DNA of 64,000 nucleotides from Dokdonella sp. (GTDB taxonomy: Bacteria; Pseudomonadota; Gammaproteobacteria; Xanthomonadales; Rhodanobacteraceae), in assembly GCA_016712865.1 (NCBI GenBank), contig JADJQH010000008.1:868001-932000 (forward strand), read 5' to 3'. A model generated the notes under the pieces. It was given only the letters and a program-made list of their open reading frames with translations. It made no database searches and had not been told where the DNA came from. Of this stretch, positions 18,715 through 31,737 are shown in pieces. Positions within the stretch are counted from its first letter, which is position 1, and each line of letters begins with the position of its first letter. A program made the position numbers and the translations under genes.

Positions 18715-19590
18715 ATGCGAGTTTCCCGTCAACTGCGGGCTGTTTCCCGCGTCCTTCTTGTGCTGCTGGTGCTTGGCCTTGCCAGCGGTTGTTCGTTCTT
18801 CGGCAAGAAGAAGGCCGATCCGCTGGAGACACTGTCGGTCGAGCAGCTTTACGAGCGCGGCAAGAACTTCAACGAGACAGGCCGTTACGATGATGCGGCC
18901 AAGACATTCGAGCGCTTGGTAGGTCGATTCCCGTTCGGTCCGTATACCGAGCAGGCGCAACTCGACCAGGCCTACGCCCAGTACAAGATGAACAAGCCGG
19001 AAGACGCCTATTCCACGGTGAACCGCTTCATCAAGACCTATCCGGCGCACAAGCATGTCGATTACGCCTACTACCTGCGCGGGTTGATCAATTTCGGACG
19101 CGAGGAAGGCTTGCTTGAACGCTATGTGGGACTCGACATGACCCAGCGCGACCAGGCGTTCGTGCGCCAGTCCTTCGATGATTTCGCGGCACTCATCAAG
19201 CGCCACCCCGACAGCCGCTACGCCCCCGATGCCAGGCAGCGCATGATTTACCTGCGCGAAGGCATGGCCCAGGCAGATCTGAACGTGGCTTTGTTCTACC
19301 TGCGCCAGGGGGCCTATGTCGCGGCTTCCAACCGCGCCAAGCACATCCTTGAAACCTACGACCAGACGCGCCAGACCGGCGATGCGCTGGCGGTGCTGGT
19401 GAAGTCCTATCGCGCCTTGGGGCAGGAGAAGCTCGCGGACGATTCCGAGCGCGTGCTGAAGCTCAACTATCCGCAGCACCCCGCACTGGCATCGGAGTGG
19501 CCGGATTGGCGTTCCAACTGGTGGAAATTGCTGCCGCTGTCGAACCGTGGCACCAATTCGTTCACCGTGCCCGATCCGAAAAACAACTGA
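18715..19590 (+). CDS. bamD: Outer-membrane assembly lipoprotein BamD
   Basis: 291 residues with a lipoprotein signal ending LASGC (Cys26), then TPR-type repeats: SVEQLYERGKNFNETGRYDD, FPFGPYTEQAQLDQAYAQYK, and later YLRQGAYVAASNRAKHILE. This is the ComL/YfiO pattern. BamD is the essential partner of BamA in beta-barrel insertion. The ATG at 18715 is chosen because it begins the signal peptide; the frame is open further upstream. A TATGAT -10 box lies at 18675-18680. It ends 7 bases from the convergent nadE. Confidence 0.95.
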   Translation: MRVSRQLRAVSRVLLVLLVLGLASGCSFFGKKKADPLETLSVEQLYERGKNFNETGRYDDAAKTFERLVGRFPFGPYTEQAQLDQAYAQYKMNKPEDAYSTVNRFIKTYPAHKHVDYAYYLRGLINFGREEGLLERYVGLDMTQRDQAFVRQSFDDFAALIKRHPDSRYAPDARQRMIYLREGMAQADLNVALFYLRQGAYVAASNRAKHILETYDQTRQTGDALAVLVKSYRALGQEKLADDSERVLKLNYPQHPALASEWPDWRSNWWKLLPLSNRGTNSFTVPDPKNN

Positions 19591-19597
19591 AAGCGGT

Positions 19598-21262
19598 TCA
19601 GGTCCAGCCCGAGCTGATCGGGTAGCGCCGTTCGCGGCCAAAGGCACGCCGCGAAACCTTGGGTCCGGGCGCTGCCTGGTGACGCTTCCATTCGCTGATG
19701 CGTATCAGGTGCAGAACGCGATCCACGGTTGCGGTGTCGAAACCCGCAGCCACGATTTCCGCGCGCGACTGCTCATGGTCGATGTAGCGCAACAGGATCG
19801 CATCCAGCACTGCGTAGGGCGGCAGGGAGTCCTGGTCGGTCTGGTTTTCGCGCAGTTCCGCCGAAGGGGGGCGCGAAATGACTTCTGCGGGAATTGTCTG
19901 GCTTGCGGGTTTTCCGATTCCCGATTCCCCATTCCCGATTCCCTGTTCGTTACGCCATCTTGCCAGTGAGAACACTTCGGTCTTGTACAGATCCTTGATC
20001 GGCGCGTAGCCACCGCACATGTCGCCGTAGATGGTGGCGTAGCCCACCGCATATTCACTCTTGTTGCCGGTGGTCAGCAGCAGTCCGCCAAACTTGTTGG
20101 CCAGCGCCATCAGGATCGCCCCGCGACAGCGCGATTGCAGGTTCTCCTCGGTGGTATCGGCGGCGCGGCCTTCGAATGCCGATGCCAGCGCTTCGCTGAA
20201 GCCGCGAAACGGTGCTTCGATGGGAATGGTCAGCAGGCGCACACCCGAGGCCAGCGCCTGCTGCTCGGCAAGGTCGTTGCTGAGATCCGAGGTATAGCGT
20301 GAGGGCAGGCGCACGCCGGTGACGTTTTCCGCGCCGAGCGCATCCACGGCCAGGGCCAAAACCACTGCCGAATCGATGCCACCGGAAAGCCCGATCCATG
20401 CCTGACTGAAGCGATTTTTTGCGCAGTAGTCGCGGGTTCCGCGCACGATCGCGCGCCAAGCCAGCGCATCGCGACCATCGTCTTCCTCGACCGGCCAGTG
20501 CACGGCGGTGAAGCTGCGCGTGGTGCTGTCGAAGTCGGCCACCAGCCAATGGTCCTCGAATGCGCGGGCCGCCGGATGCACGTGGCCATTGCCGTCGGCG
20601 AGTACCGATGCGCCGTCGAAGACCAGGGCGTCCTGGCCTCCGACCAGATTCAGGTAGGCCACCGCCATGCCGGTTTCCGCGACGCGCGTGGCGAGCAGGG
20701 CATCGCGCTGCGCATGCTTGTCGCGCTCGAACGGCGAGGCGTTGGCCACCAGCAGAAGTTCGGCACCGGCTTTTGCGCAAGCGGCGGCGGGCTCGGCGAA
20801 CCAGAAGTCTTCGCAGATCACCAGGCCGATTCGCGTGCCGTCGACTTCAAACACGCAGGTCTCGCCGTCGGGATCGACTTCGAAATAGCGACGCTCGTCG
20901 AACACCGCGTAGTTCGGCAGTTCCCGCTTGCGGTACGTGGTTTCGATGGCACCGTCGCGCAGCACGCTGGCGGCGTTGTAGACCACCGCACCCGCCGCTT
21001 CCGGCCAACCCACCACTGCCGTGATGCCGTGCACCTGCCGTGCGATGCGCTGGATCGCCGCGTTGCATTCGGCAAGAAATCCGGGACGCAGCAGCAGGTC
21101 TTCGGGTGGGTAGCCGCACAGGGCCAGTTCGGGAAACAGGACCAGATCAGCTTTGTGCAAATCGCGCGCTTCGGCAATCAGTTCGACGATGCGTGCTTCA
21201 TTTCGCGCAACGGCGCCGACCGGGAAATCAAACTGGGCGAGGGCAAGGCGGAGGCTTGGCAT
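19598..21262 (-). CDS. nadE: Glutamine-dependent NAD+ synthetase with an in-frame repeat insertion
   Basis: 554 residues. The N-terminal nitrilase-type glutaminase has FPELALCGYPPEDLLL, the Lys in TYRKRELPNYAVFDERRYF and the nucleophile Cys in VICEDFW. The C-terminal synthetase has the ATP pyrophosphatase loop LSGGIDSAVVLALAVDALG. It converts nicotinate adenine dinucleotide to NAD+. Between LARWRN and IPAEVISRPPSAEL lies GIGNGESGIGKPASQ, encoded by a GGGAATC-type repeat (19914-19943) that also occurs in intergenic regions. The insertion keeps frame and falls in a variable loop, so the enzyme is probably active. Confidence 0.95.
   Translation of the reverse strand: MPSLRLALAQFDFPVGAVARNEARIVELIAEARDLHKADLVLFPELALCGYPPEDLLLRPGFLAECNAAIQRIARQVHGITAVVGWPEAAGAVVYNAASVLRDGAIETTYRKRELPNYAVFDERRYFEVDPDGETCVFEVDGTRIGLVICEDFWFAEPAAACAKAGAELLLVANASPFERDKHAQRDALLATRVAETGMAVAYLNLVGGQDALVFDGASVLADGNGHVHPAARAFEDHWLVADFDSTTRSFTAVHWPVEEDDGRDALAWRAIVRGTRDYCAKNRFSQAWIGLSGGIDSAVVLALAVDALGAENVTGVRLPSRYTSDLSNDLAEQQALASGVRLLTIPIEAPFRGFSEALASAFEGRAADTTEENLQSRCRGAILMALANKFGGLLLTTGNKSEYAVGYATIYGDMCGGYAPIKDLYKTEVFSLARWRNEQGIGNGESGIGKPASQTIPAEVISRPPSAELRENQTDQDSLPPYAVLDAILLRYIDHEQSRAEIVAAGFDTATVDRVLHLIRISEWKRHQAAPGPKVSRRAFGRERRYPISSGWT
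19914..19943. repeat. GGGAATC-type short tandem repeat inside nadE
   Basis: Three to four units of the GGGAATC/GATTCCC repeat lie inside the nadE reading frame and are translated as the Gly-, Asn- and Glu-rich stretch GIGNGESGIG. The same unit recurs intergenically at 35699-35933 and 59249-59533. Confidence 0.85.
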
Positions 21263-21309
21263 GGGCGTAGTTTAGCCGCGCAGCCATGTCATGAATGCAC
21301 CGTGGACGC

Positions 21310-21478
21310 GAAACGGTTTCGGCCATGAAAGGAGTGGGCTGCGGCTTGTCTCCCTCTCCCGAAATGGTTTCAGCCATGAAAGGAGTTGGCCGTGGCTTGA
21401 CTCCCTCTCCGGGGGCGGGGACCACCCTCACCCTAACCCTCTCCTTTATGCCCTCTGGGTACGCCAGCGGGAGAGGGA
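21310..21478. repeat. Two 51-bp tandem units plus a CTCTCC...GGAGAG repeat
   Basis: Two direct copies with a 51-base period (21310-21360 and 21361-21411) each contain GGTTTCGGCCATGAAAGGAG or its near match and end in TCCCTCTCC. They are followed at 21421-21478 by a dispersed element with CCCTCACCCTAACCCTCTCC and ATGCCCTCTGGGTACGCC, related to those at 44292-44350 and 59367-59424. This fills the 357-base gap between nadE and sucD; no gene is supported here. Confidence 0.8.
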
Positions 21479-21619
21479 ATGGAGAACGGCTTGTCCTGCG
21501 CTTCCGCTGACGGGAGCGGGAATGGAAAATTCCGTGCTTTCGCTTTCCTGTGCAGCGGGGAACTGCCCGCAGCGCCTGCCCCGGAGTCGATCCGGGGAAG
21601 GAAGCGACTCTGTTTCGAC

Positions 21620-22492
21620 TTACTTCATTTTCGCCGCAAGCGTCTTGCCGAGGTCGGCAGGCGATTTCACGGTGGTGACGCCTGCTTTCTCCAGCGCGGC
21701 GAACTTGGCAGCGGCGGTGCCCTTGCCACCGGAGATGATCGCGCCGGCATGACCCATGCGCTTGCCCGCCGGAGCCGACGCGCCGGCGATGAAGGCGACC
21801 ACCGGCTTCTTCACGTACTGGGCGATGAACTCGGCCGCGTCTTCCTCGGCGCTGCCGCCGATCTCGCCGACCATGATGATGCCTTCGGTCTGCGCATCGT
21901 CCTGGAAGCGCTTCAGGCAGTCGATGAAATTGAGTCCGTTGATCGGATCGCCACCGATGCCAATGCAGGTCGACTGGCCGAGGCCCACATTGGTTGTCTG
22001 GAATACCGCTTCGTAGGTGAGGGTGCCGGAACGCGACACGATGCCGACCTTGCCCGGCTTGTGGATGTGGCCGGGCATGATGCCGATCTTGCATTCGCCC
22101 GGGGTGATGATGCCCGGGCAGTTGGGGCCGATCAGCACCGTTTCCGGGTGGGATTTCAGCACGTTCTTCACGCGCAGCATGTCGAGCACGGGAATGCCTT
22201 CGGTGATGGCGACAATCACCTTGATGCCGGCATCCGCCGCTTCGAGGATGGCATCGGCCGCATACGGCGGTGGCACGAAGATCATCGAGGCGTCGGCGCC
22301 GGTTTCGCGCACGGCATCGTGCACGGTGTTGAACACCGGCAGGCCGATGTGCGAGCTGCCGCCCTTGCCCGGAGTCACGCCACCGACCAGTTTGGTGCCG
22401 TATTCAAGCGCCTGCTCGGAATGGAAGGTGCCCTGCTGGCCGGTGAAGCCCTGGGTGATGACCTTGGTGTTCTTGTTGACCAAAACGCTCAT
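21620..22492 (-). CDS. sucD: Succinyl-CoA ligase (ADP-forming), alpha subunit
   Basis: 290 residues. The N-terminal CoA-binding Rossmann domain has [20 protein letters not shown]; the active-site loop carries the phospho-histidine in [14 protein letters not shown]. With SucC it interconverts succinyl-CoA and succinate with substrate-level phosphorylation in the TCA cycle. It lies downstream of sucC on the same strand, separated by 117 bases that contain a REP palindrome. Confidence 0.97.
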   Translation of the reverse strand: MSVLVNKNTKVITQGFTGQQGTFHSEQALEYGTKLVGGVTPGKGGSSHIGLPVFNTVHDAVRETGADASMIFVPPPYAADAILEAADAGIKVIVAITEGIPVLDMLRVKNVLKSHPETVLIGPNCPGIITPGECKIGIMPGHIHKPGKVGIVSRSGTLTYEAVFQTTNVGLGQSTCIGIGGDPINGLNFIDCLKRFQDDAQTEGIIMVGEIGGSAEEDAAEFIAQYVKKPVVAFIAGASAPAGKRMGHAGAIISGGKGTAAAKFAALEKAGVTTVKSPADLGKTLAAKMK

Positions 22493-22522
22493 GGATCGAT
22501 CCTCAAAATGCTTGCTCTTCGT

Positions 22523-22595
22523 GTAGGAGCCCCTTCAGGGGCGAATCGCTTCAGGCGCGAATCGCGAAAAGAATCGCGCCTGAAGGCGCTCCTAC
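22523..22595. repeat. REP/BIME palindrome between sucC and sucD
   Basis: Arms GTAGGAGC and GCGCTCCTAC flank inner segments CGCTTCAGGCGCGA and TCGCGCCTGAAGGCGC, giving a long imperfect hairpin. It lies between two co-transcribed genes, so it would be part of their mRNA and may protect the upstream sucC segment. Confidence 0.85.
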
Positions 22596-22609
22596 AGGGA
22601 AATGTGGGT

Positions 22610-23776
<1,167 letters not shown>

Positions 23777-24021
23777 GCAGGCACCTCGGTGGGCGGATGT
23801 GCTTGCAGGCTGGTCAGATCGGCCCAAGCGCCATCCCGTTAATGCGGAAGGTTCGCGTCGACAGACAATCGAGCGACAAAGCGGGCGCGTATTCTGGGCA
23901 AAGCGTGCTGCGAATGCAAAAACGGGCCGCCTGCAGGATCGGGTTTCCTGCACCTGCAGGCCTGCAATCTGTAGCATTGCCCGTCAGGCCCTTATACTTC
24001 GAGGAAAACGGAGGCGAGACC

Positions 24022-25659
24022 TTGGCGGAGAGGCAGGCACGGCGCGCGAGTGATCTACCCGGGGACATCACCCGACGCGAGCTGTATTTCTTCAACCTGT
24101 ATCGCCTGCTCGAGGCCGTGGTCTACACCGGTCTCGTATTCAGCCCGGCTGCCGTGAACTGGATCAAGCTCAGCCATCCCACGGTCGGCCACGTGGCTTC
24201 GCTCGGCTATCTGGCCGCTGCGCTGGTGTTGCTGTTCCTGACCGACCGCATGCGGCGCAACATGAACGCCAGCATCGGCTTTGCCCTCACCCTGGATTCG
24301 ATTGCGGCTTCGCTGGTGCTGTTCTCCATCGCGGGCGGGCACAGCTCGATTCCCATGATGCTCATGGTCAATGTCGGCGTCAGCGCCCTGCTGCTGCCGT
24401 TCCGCCAGTCGCAGGTGCTGGCGATCCTTGCGGCAATCGGCATCGTCCTGCCGTCCGTGTTTTCGCAGCTGTTCACCGATGTCAGCGAGCGCAGCGTCAT
24501 TGAATCGACCCTGTTTGGCCTGGCCTACATCGCGGTGGCCGCACTGTGCGCGCATCTCGGGCGCCAGATGCGTGAAACCGAGGCGCTTGCAGAACAGCGC
24601 GGCGTTGACCTGCTCAACCTGGAGCAGGTCAATGACCTCATCATCCGGCGCATGAAGACCGGCGTGTTGCTGGTCAATGACGCAAACCACATTTTGCGCA
24701 TCAATGAGTCGGCCTGGCATCTGATGGGAAACCCGTCCCCCAACCAGCGCGACTTGGGCCAGGTGGCGCCGGAGCTGTCCCGACGCCTGTATCACTGGCG
24801 GCATTCCGGGCGCCTCGACCAGAACCCGGTTGCGCTGGCGGCCGATGTGCCGGAAGTGATTCCGCGCTTTTCGCGCATGTCGCCGAACGACGATGCGCAT
24901 GTCCTGATTTTCCTCGACGATACCTCGCTGCTGTCGCGTCGCGCCGAGGAAATGACCCTGTCTTCGCTGGGACGCCTGTCGGCATCCATTGCCCATGAAA
25001 TCCGCAATCCGCTGGCAGCCATCCGCTACTCGGCACAATTGCTGGCGGAATCGGAAAGCATGCATGAGGAAGACCGACGCCTGGTCGAGATCGTCAACAA
25101 CCATTGCACGCGCGCCAACGAGGTGGTCGAGAACATCCTGCAACTGTCGCGACGCGAGCGCTCGCGTCCGGAAAGCATCGACCTCAATGCCTGGGCACTG
25201 TCGTTTGTCGAGGAGTACAAGCAGAACAACGACCTCGGCCAGGATCACTTGCGGGCCATCACGCAGAATCGCCAGATCGAGGCCATGGTCGATCCGCAGC
25301 ACCTCCAGCAGGTCGTCTGGAACCTGGTGCAAAACGCGATCCGCTACGGTCGCGAACCCGGCGCGGCGGCGCGCGTGGTGCTGGTGGCCCGGCTTGCTTC
25401 CGACAAGGGGCCGCCCTTGCTGGAAGTGGTTGATCGAGGTCCCGGCATTCCGGCCAAGGTTGCCGCGCAGATCTTCGATCCGTTCTACACGACCAGCGAG
25501 TACGGCACCGGTCTTGGACTCTACCTGGCCCGGCAGATGTGCGAATCCAGCCAGGCCACTCTGGAGTATGTTCCCGTGGCCGGTGGCGGTGCGTGTTTTC
25601 GCATCACCCTCTCGCCAGCGGCGGTCGTCGGTGCCCGGACACCCGGCAAGGCAAACTGA
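24022..25659 (+). CDS. pilS: Sensor histidine kinase PilS
   Basis: 545 residues. The TTG at 24022 is taken as start because GGAGG lies 7 bases upstream and the first helix begins soon after; a TATACT -10 box is at 23993-23998. Six membrane helices occupy about residues 22-175, a PAS-like domain 205-300, HisKA 313-380 with phospho-acceptor His325 ([14 protein letters not shown]), and a C-terminal ATPase domain with QNAIRYG, DRGPGIP and GTGLGLYLA. The six-helix/PAS plan matches PilS, kinase for PilR (14030-15457), which controls pilin expression with sigma-54. Confidence 0.88.
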   Translation: MAERQARRASDLPGDITRRELYFFNLYRLLEAVVYTGLVFSPAAVNWIKLSHPTVGHVASLGYLAAALVLLFLTDRMRRNMNASIGFALTLDSIAASLVLFSIAGGHSSIPMMLMVNVGVSALLLPFRQSQVLAILAAIGIVLPSVFSQLFTDVSERSVIESTLFGLAYIAVAALCAHLGRQMRETEALAEQRGVDLLNLEQVNDLIIRRMKTGVLLVNDANHILRINESAWHLMGNPSPNQRDLGQVAPELSRRLYHWRHSGRLDQNPVALAADVPEVIPRFSRMSPNDDAHVLIFLDDTSLLSRRAEEMTLSSLGRLSASIAHEIRNPLAAIRYSAQLLAESESMHEEDRRLVEIVNNHCTRANEVVENILQLSRRERSRPESIDLNAWALSFVEEYKQNNDLGQDHLRAITQNRQIEAMVDPQHLQQVVWNLVQNAIRYGREPGAAARVVLVARLASDKGPPLLEVVDRGPGIPAKVAAQIFDPFYTTSEYGTGLGLYLARQMCESSQATLEYVPVAGGGACFRITLSPAAVVGARTPGKAN

Positions 25660-25692
25660 CCTGCGGGAAAAACGGGGTAACACGCGCCGACG

Positions 25693-25721
25693 CTTGATTC
25701 CGATCTGCGCGGACTCCATTT
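25693..25721 (+). promoter_or_regulatory. Predicted heat-shock (sigma-32) promoter of clpB
   Basis: CTTGAT (25693-25698) and CTCCATTT (25714-25721) are 15 bases apart, close to the RpoH consensus CTTGAA / CCCCATNT. It lies 47 bases before the clpB ATG, which fits a heat-shock gene. Confidence 0.6.
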
Positions 25722-25768
25722 CACGGCGCATCGGCCATTCGGCCCCCTGATGATGAAGGCTTCCAGCC

Positions 25769-28351
<2,583 letters not shown>

Positions 28352-28373
28352 TTCGGACCGCTGCGGTTGCCTT

Positions 28374-28490
28374 TAGGGAAACTCTGAACAAGTACGGAAC
28401 TCATTCGTCGCGAGCAAGCTCGCTCCCACAAAATCAAGCAATGGTGGGAGCGAGCTTGCTCGCGACAATACTTGTTCAGGCCTTCCCTGG
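28374..28490. repeat. REPIN-like repeat family 1, copy B (117 bp)
   Basis: Runs from TAGGGAAACTCTGAACAAGT to CTTGTTCAGGCCTTCCC. The inner arms TCGCGAGCAAGCTCGCTCCC and GGGAGCGAGCTTGCTCGCGA are perfect inverses around an AAAATCAAGCAATG-type loop. It is inverted relative to copies A and C and lies just after clpB, where it could also end transcription. Confidence 0.92.
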
Positions 28491-28555
28491 GTGAGCGCGG
28501 CGGCGTCTGTCAATGCGACAATCCGACATTCCATGTTCCAGCTGATTGAACCGTC

Positions 28556-28876
28556 ATGCCGATCTACGAATTTGAATGCCCGTCCTGCCGTCACCATTTT
28601 GAGCGCCTGCAGAAACTGAGCGACGCCGATCCCGCCGATTGCCCGGAATGCGGCAAGTCGGGTCTGCGCCGGCGCGTGACTGCACCGGCGTTCCGGCTTT
28701 CGGGGTCGGGCTGGTATGAAACCGACTTCAAGAAGGACGGGGATACCAAGCGCAACCTGGCCAGCACTGAATCGGCGGCGCCCGTGGACGCCAAGCCGGC
28801 GGCGGACAGCGCGGGAGCCGCTTCGTCAACGAATGCAAAACCTGAACCCAAATCGGCACCGACTTCGGATTCCTGA
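28556..28876 (+). CDS. FmdB-family zinc-ribbon protein
   Basis: 106 residues. The N-terminal MPIYEFECPSC with Cys8/Cys11 and DCPECG with Cys29/Cys32 make a CxxC...CxxC zinc ribbon. After GSGWYETDF there is a low-complexity Ala/Pro/Ser tail. This is the FmdB regulatory-protein family, often encoded just upstream of aspS as here (aspS begins 1 kb further on). Its biochemical role is not established. Confidence 0.88.
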   Translation: MPIYEFECPSCRHHFERLQKLSDADPADCPECGKSGLRRRVTAPAFRLSGSGWYETDFKKDGDTKRNLASTESAAPVDAKPAADSAGAASSTNAKPEPKSAPTSDS

Positions 28877-28942
28877 GTCCGCGTGCGGACAAAGCGCGAT
28901 AAGCTCGTCTACACTCGACGGGCAACTGGAAGGAGAAGGGAA

Positions 28943-29488
28943 ATGCTGAAGAAACTGGTTGGTTTTGCGGTTGCGTGTGGAGCGTGGATGCTGGTTTCAC
29001 CGGCATACGCCAGCCCGCAGCATGATGGATACGGCTACGGTGGTGGTGGCGAGCTGCGCTGCGAGAGCCGGGACTATCGATTCACGCGTTGCGACGTCAA
29101 CTGGCGCGAGGCCTATCTGGTCAGGCGCCTTTCCGAATCACGCTGCATCGAAGGGCAAACCTGGGGCATTGATCGACGCGGACTGTGGGTCGATCGTGGT
29201 TGCGCGGGCATTTTCGCCCGCGGCCGTGGTGGTTACGATGATGGGTATGGCGGTGGTTGGCGTCCGGGTCCGAATTGGGATACCGATATCACCCTTTCCT
29301 GCCGCAGCGAAGATTATCGCTATCGGTTCTGTTCGGTCGACATTGGCCGCGGCGGTGGCGTGCGCATCGTTCGCCAGTTGTCCGAGACTGCCTGCATCGA
29401 AGGCCGCACCTGGGGTGCCAATCGCGCCGGCATCTGGGTGAGTGGCGGCTGCGCCGGGGTGTTCGAGGTGCAACGCCGCTGGCGTTGA
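28943..29488 (+). CDS. Secreted protein with two DUF3011 repeats
   Basis: 181 residues with a signal peptide (about 1-23, ending AYA). It has two homologous modules, at about 36-85 and 115-172, each with C-x-S-x-DYR, a Cys in RCDV or FCSV, a QLSE or RLSE segment, CIEG.TWG, and a final Cys in GCAG. Gly/Tyr-rich linkers separate them. The ATG at 28943 follows GGAGAAGGG. The DUF3011 function is unknown; the conserved paired cysteines suggest disulfides in the periplasm or outside. It is not obviously linked to FmdB or AspS. Confidence 0.8.
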   Translation: MLKKLVGFAVACGAWMLVSPAYASPQHDGYGYGGGGELRCESRDYRFTRCDVNWREAYLVRRLSESRCIEGQTWGIDRRGLWVDRGCAGIFARGRGGYDDGYGGGWRPGPNWDTDITLSCRSEDYRYRFCSVDIGRGGGVRIVRQLSETACIEGRTWGANRAGIWVSGGCAGVFEVQRRWR

Positions 29489-29937
29489 TCCTCAACCCGC
29501 TCGGCTCAAACGCCCACCCTGGGGAACGTCAGATCATGCTCGTCATCCCGGAATCGCGAAGCGATATCCGGGATCCAGTGTCTTTGTCGTTCAACGGTTT
29601 TTGACATAGTCGCTGGGTGCAAGGGCCACGGATGGCCTGCCCGCAGGATATGCAGGAGCATTTTCCTGCCCGCCTTCGCGGGGACGACGAAGCCTCTGCC
29701 CCTGCCGCGACGAATGCAACAGCAACGGCTATCGGTACCGCGTGCGCTCGGCTTGCTTGCCGCTCTACCCGCTCACCAGCGGCATGGTCTATTTTCGAAG
29801 CGGGCAGGATCAACGCACGCGGGCAGCTGATCGAAGACCCGCAGCCGGTGGGACGGTTTTGACCGTGTGGGTCCGGGTAGACGTTGCAGTGCAGCAATTT
29901 CGGCTATAGCATTTCGCGCCTTTCCCCGGAGCTTGCC
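29489..29937. other. 449-base gap before aspS without a supported gene
   Basis: The stretch holds a REP-like palindrome (29542-29577), a possible aspS promoter near 29884-29910 and otherwise unassigned sequence. A GTG-initiated 81-codon frame (29617-29862) has no ribosome site and no recognisable motif, so it is not called. Confidence 0.5.
29542..29577. repeat. REP-like palindrome
   Basis: CCCGGAATCGC and GCGATATCCGGG pair around a GAA loop with one bulged base, flanked by GTCAT and ATCCA like the palindromes in the gcvP leader (11647-11729). Confidence 0.75.
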
Positions 29938-31704
29938 ATGCGCAGCCACTATTGCGGCGTCATCGACGAGGCCTTGATCGGCCAGTCCGTCAGCCTGTGC
30001 GGTTGGGTCGATACGGTGCGCCTGCAGAGCCACGTGGCCTTCATCGACCTTCGCGACCACGAAGGCATTGTGCAGATCGTCGTCGAACGCGAATCGGAAG
30101 CGGCCTTCGCGCAAGCATCGCAATTGGGATATGAGTTCTGCGTGCGCGTGGAAGGCAGCGTGCGCCGGCGCATCAGCGCCAATGACAAGTTGCGCAGCGG
30201 CCAGGTGGAAGTGCTTGCGCAGACCGTACAGATATTGAACAAGGCGGTGGGACTGCCGTTTGCGCTGCACGAGAATCCCGCCGAGGACACCCGGCTCAAG
30301 TACCGCTACCTTGACCTGCGCCGCGCAGACATGCAGCGCAAGATGCGCATGCGCACACGGCTGGTTTCCGCCTTGCGCCATTACCTGGATGGGCGTGGAT
30401 TTCAGGATATCGAGACGCCGATCCTGACCAAGGCAACCCCGGAGGGCGCGCGCGACTACCTGGTGCCGAGCCGTGTGCATGCGGGCGAGTTCTACGCCTT
30501 GCCGCAGTCGCCGCAACTGTTCAAGCAGTTGTTGATGATGGCGGGCTTTGACCGCTACTACCAGATTGCACGCTGTTTCCGCGACGAGGACCTGCGCGCG
30601 GATCGCCAGCCGGAATTCACCCAGCTCGACATGGAGTTCGCCTTCATTGACGAGGCAGGGGTGCAGGACACCGTCGAGGCCATGATCCGCCACGTTTTCA
30701 GGGAAGTGGCCGATGTCGATCTGGGCGGGCCGTTCCCGCGCATGAGCTATGCCGAGGCGATGGCGCGCTACGGTTCGGACAAGCCTGACCTGCGCATCGC
30801 GCTGGAACTGGTCGATATCGCCGAACACGTGCGCCAGATCGAGTTCAAGGTGTTCAGCGAACCGGCCAATGATCCGTCCGGTCGCGTGGCGGCGCTGCGC
30901 GTTCCCGGTGGTGCGGTGTTCACGCGCAAGCAGATAGATGAACTGGGCGCGCTTGCAACCAGGTACGGCGCCAAGGGCCTGGCCTGGATGCGCATCGAGG
31001 ACCCGGCCAAGGGACTGGAAGGCGTGAACTCGCCGGTAGCCAAGTTCCTGGATGCCAAGGCGCTGCAGGGAATCCTCGCAGCCACGTCGGCGGCGGCGGG
31101 TGACTTGCTGCTGTTTGGCGCGGGTGCGTACAAGACGGTGTGCGATGTGCTGGGTGCACTGCGATTGAAGGTGGCGCGCGACCTCGGCCTCGTCGAGAAC
31201 AGTTGGAAGCCCTTGTGGGTGGTGGACTTCCCGATGTTCGAATTCGATGCCGAGGCGAAGCGCTTCGTCGCCCTGCATCATCCGTTCACCGCGCCGAAGA
31301 TCGACGATGTGGCTGACCTGCGTGCCAATGCCGCCAATTCGGTATCGCGTGGTTATGACATGGTGCTCAACGGCAACGAGATTGGCGGCGGCTCGATCCG
31401 CATCCATAGCCCGGACATGCAGAGCGCCGTGTTCGATCTGCTCGGCATCGGCGCCGAAGAGGTCGAGGCGAAATTCGGGTTTCTGCTGGAGGCGCTGCGC
31501 TTCGGCGCACCGCCGCACGGTGGTATTGCCTTCGGCATTGACCGCATGGCGGCCTTGCTGGCGGGCACCGAGTCCATCCGTGACGTGATCGCATTCCCCA
31601 AGACGGCCAGCGCGCAGGATCTGATGACCGCGGCTCCTTCGTCGATTGCGGCGCCACAGTTGGCGGAATTGCATGTGCAGGTGATCGAGCGCGACGGCAA
31701 CTGA
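29938..31704 (+). CDS. aspS: Aspartyl-tRNA synthetase
   Basis: 588 residues: an N-terminal OB-fold anticodon-binding domain, and class II motifs including [19 protein letters not shown] (motif 2) and [10 protein letters not shown] (motif 3) around a bacterial GAD insertion domain. It charges tRNA-Asp in the cytosol. The ATG at 29938 begins MRSHYCGVI, the usual start. The anticodon-domain stretch [19 protein letters not shown] differs from the common bacterial GWV.RRRDLG form, which bears on tRNA-Asn discrimination; no AsnRS or GatCAB is in the window to compare. Confidence 0.97.
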   Translation: MRSHYCGVIDEALIGQSVSLCGWVDTVRLQSHVAFIDLRDHEGIVQIVVERESEAAFAQASQLGYEFCVRVEGSVRRRISANDKLRSGQVEVLAQTVQILNKAVGLPFALHENPAEDTRLKYRYLDLRRADMQRKMRMRTRLVSALRHYLDGRGFQDIETPILTKATPEGARDYLVPSRVHAGEFYALPQSPQLFKQLLMMAGFDRYYQIARCFRDEDLRADRQPEFTQLDMEFAFIDEAGVQDTVEAMIRHVFREVADVDLGGPFPRMSYAEAMARYGSDKPDLRIALELVDIAEHVRQIEFKVFSEPANDPSGRVAALRVPGGAVFTRKQIDELGALATRYGAKGLAWMRIEDPAKGLEGVNSPVAKFLDAKALQGILAATSAAAGDLLLFGAGAYKTVCDVLGALRLKVARDLGLVENSWKPLWVVDFPMFEFDAEAKRFVALHHPFTAPKIDDVADLRANAANSVSRGYDMVLNGNEIGGGSIRIHSPDMQSAVFDLLGIGAEEVEAKFGFLLEALRFGAPPHGGIAFGIDRMAALLAGTESIRDVIAFPKTASAQDLMTAAPSSIAAPQLAELHVQVIERDGN

Positions 31705-31737
31705 GCGCGCAGCCAGGGGCCGGGAGTCGATCAGCCA

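Noticed and set aside
29617..29862. An 81-codon GTG-started frame before aspS
   Set aside because: No ribosome-binding site, no recognisable domain; composition is the same as surrounding non-coding sequence.
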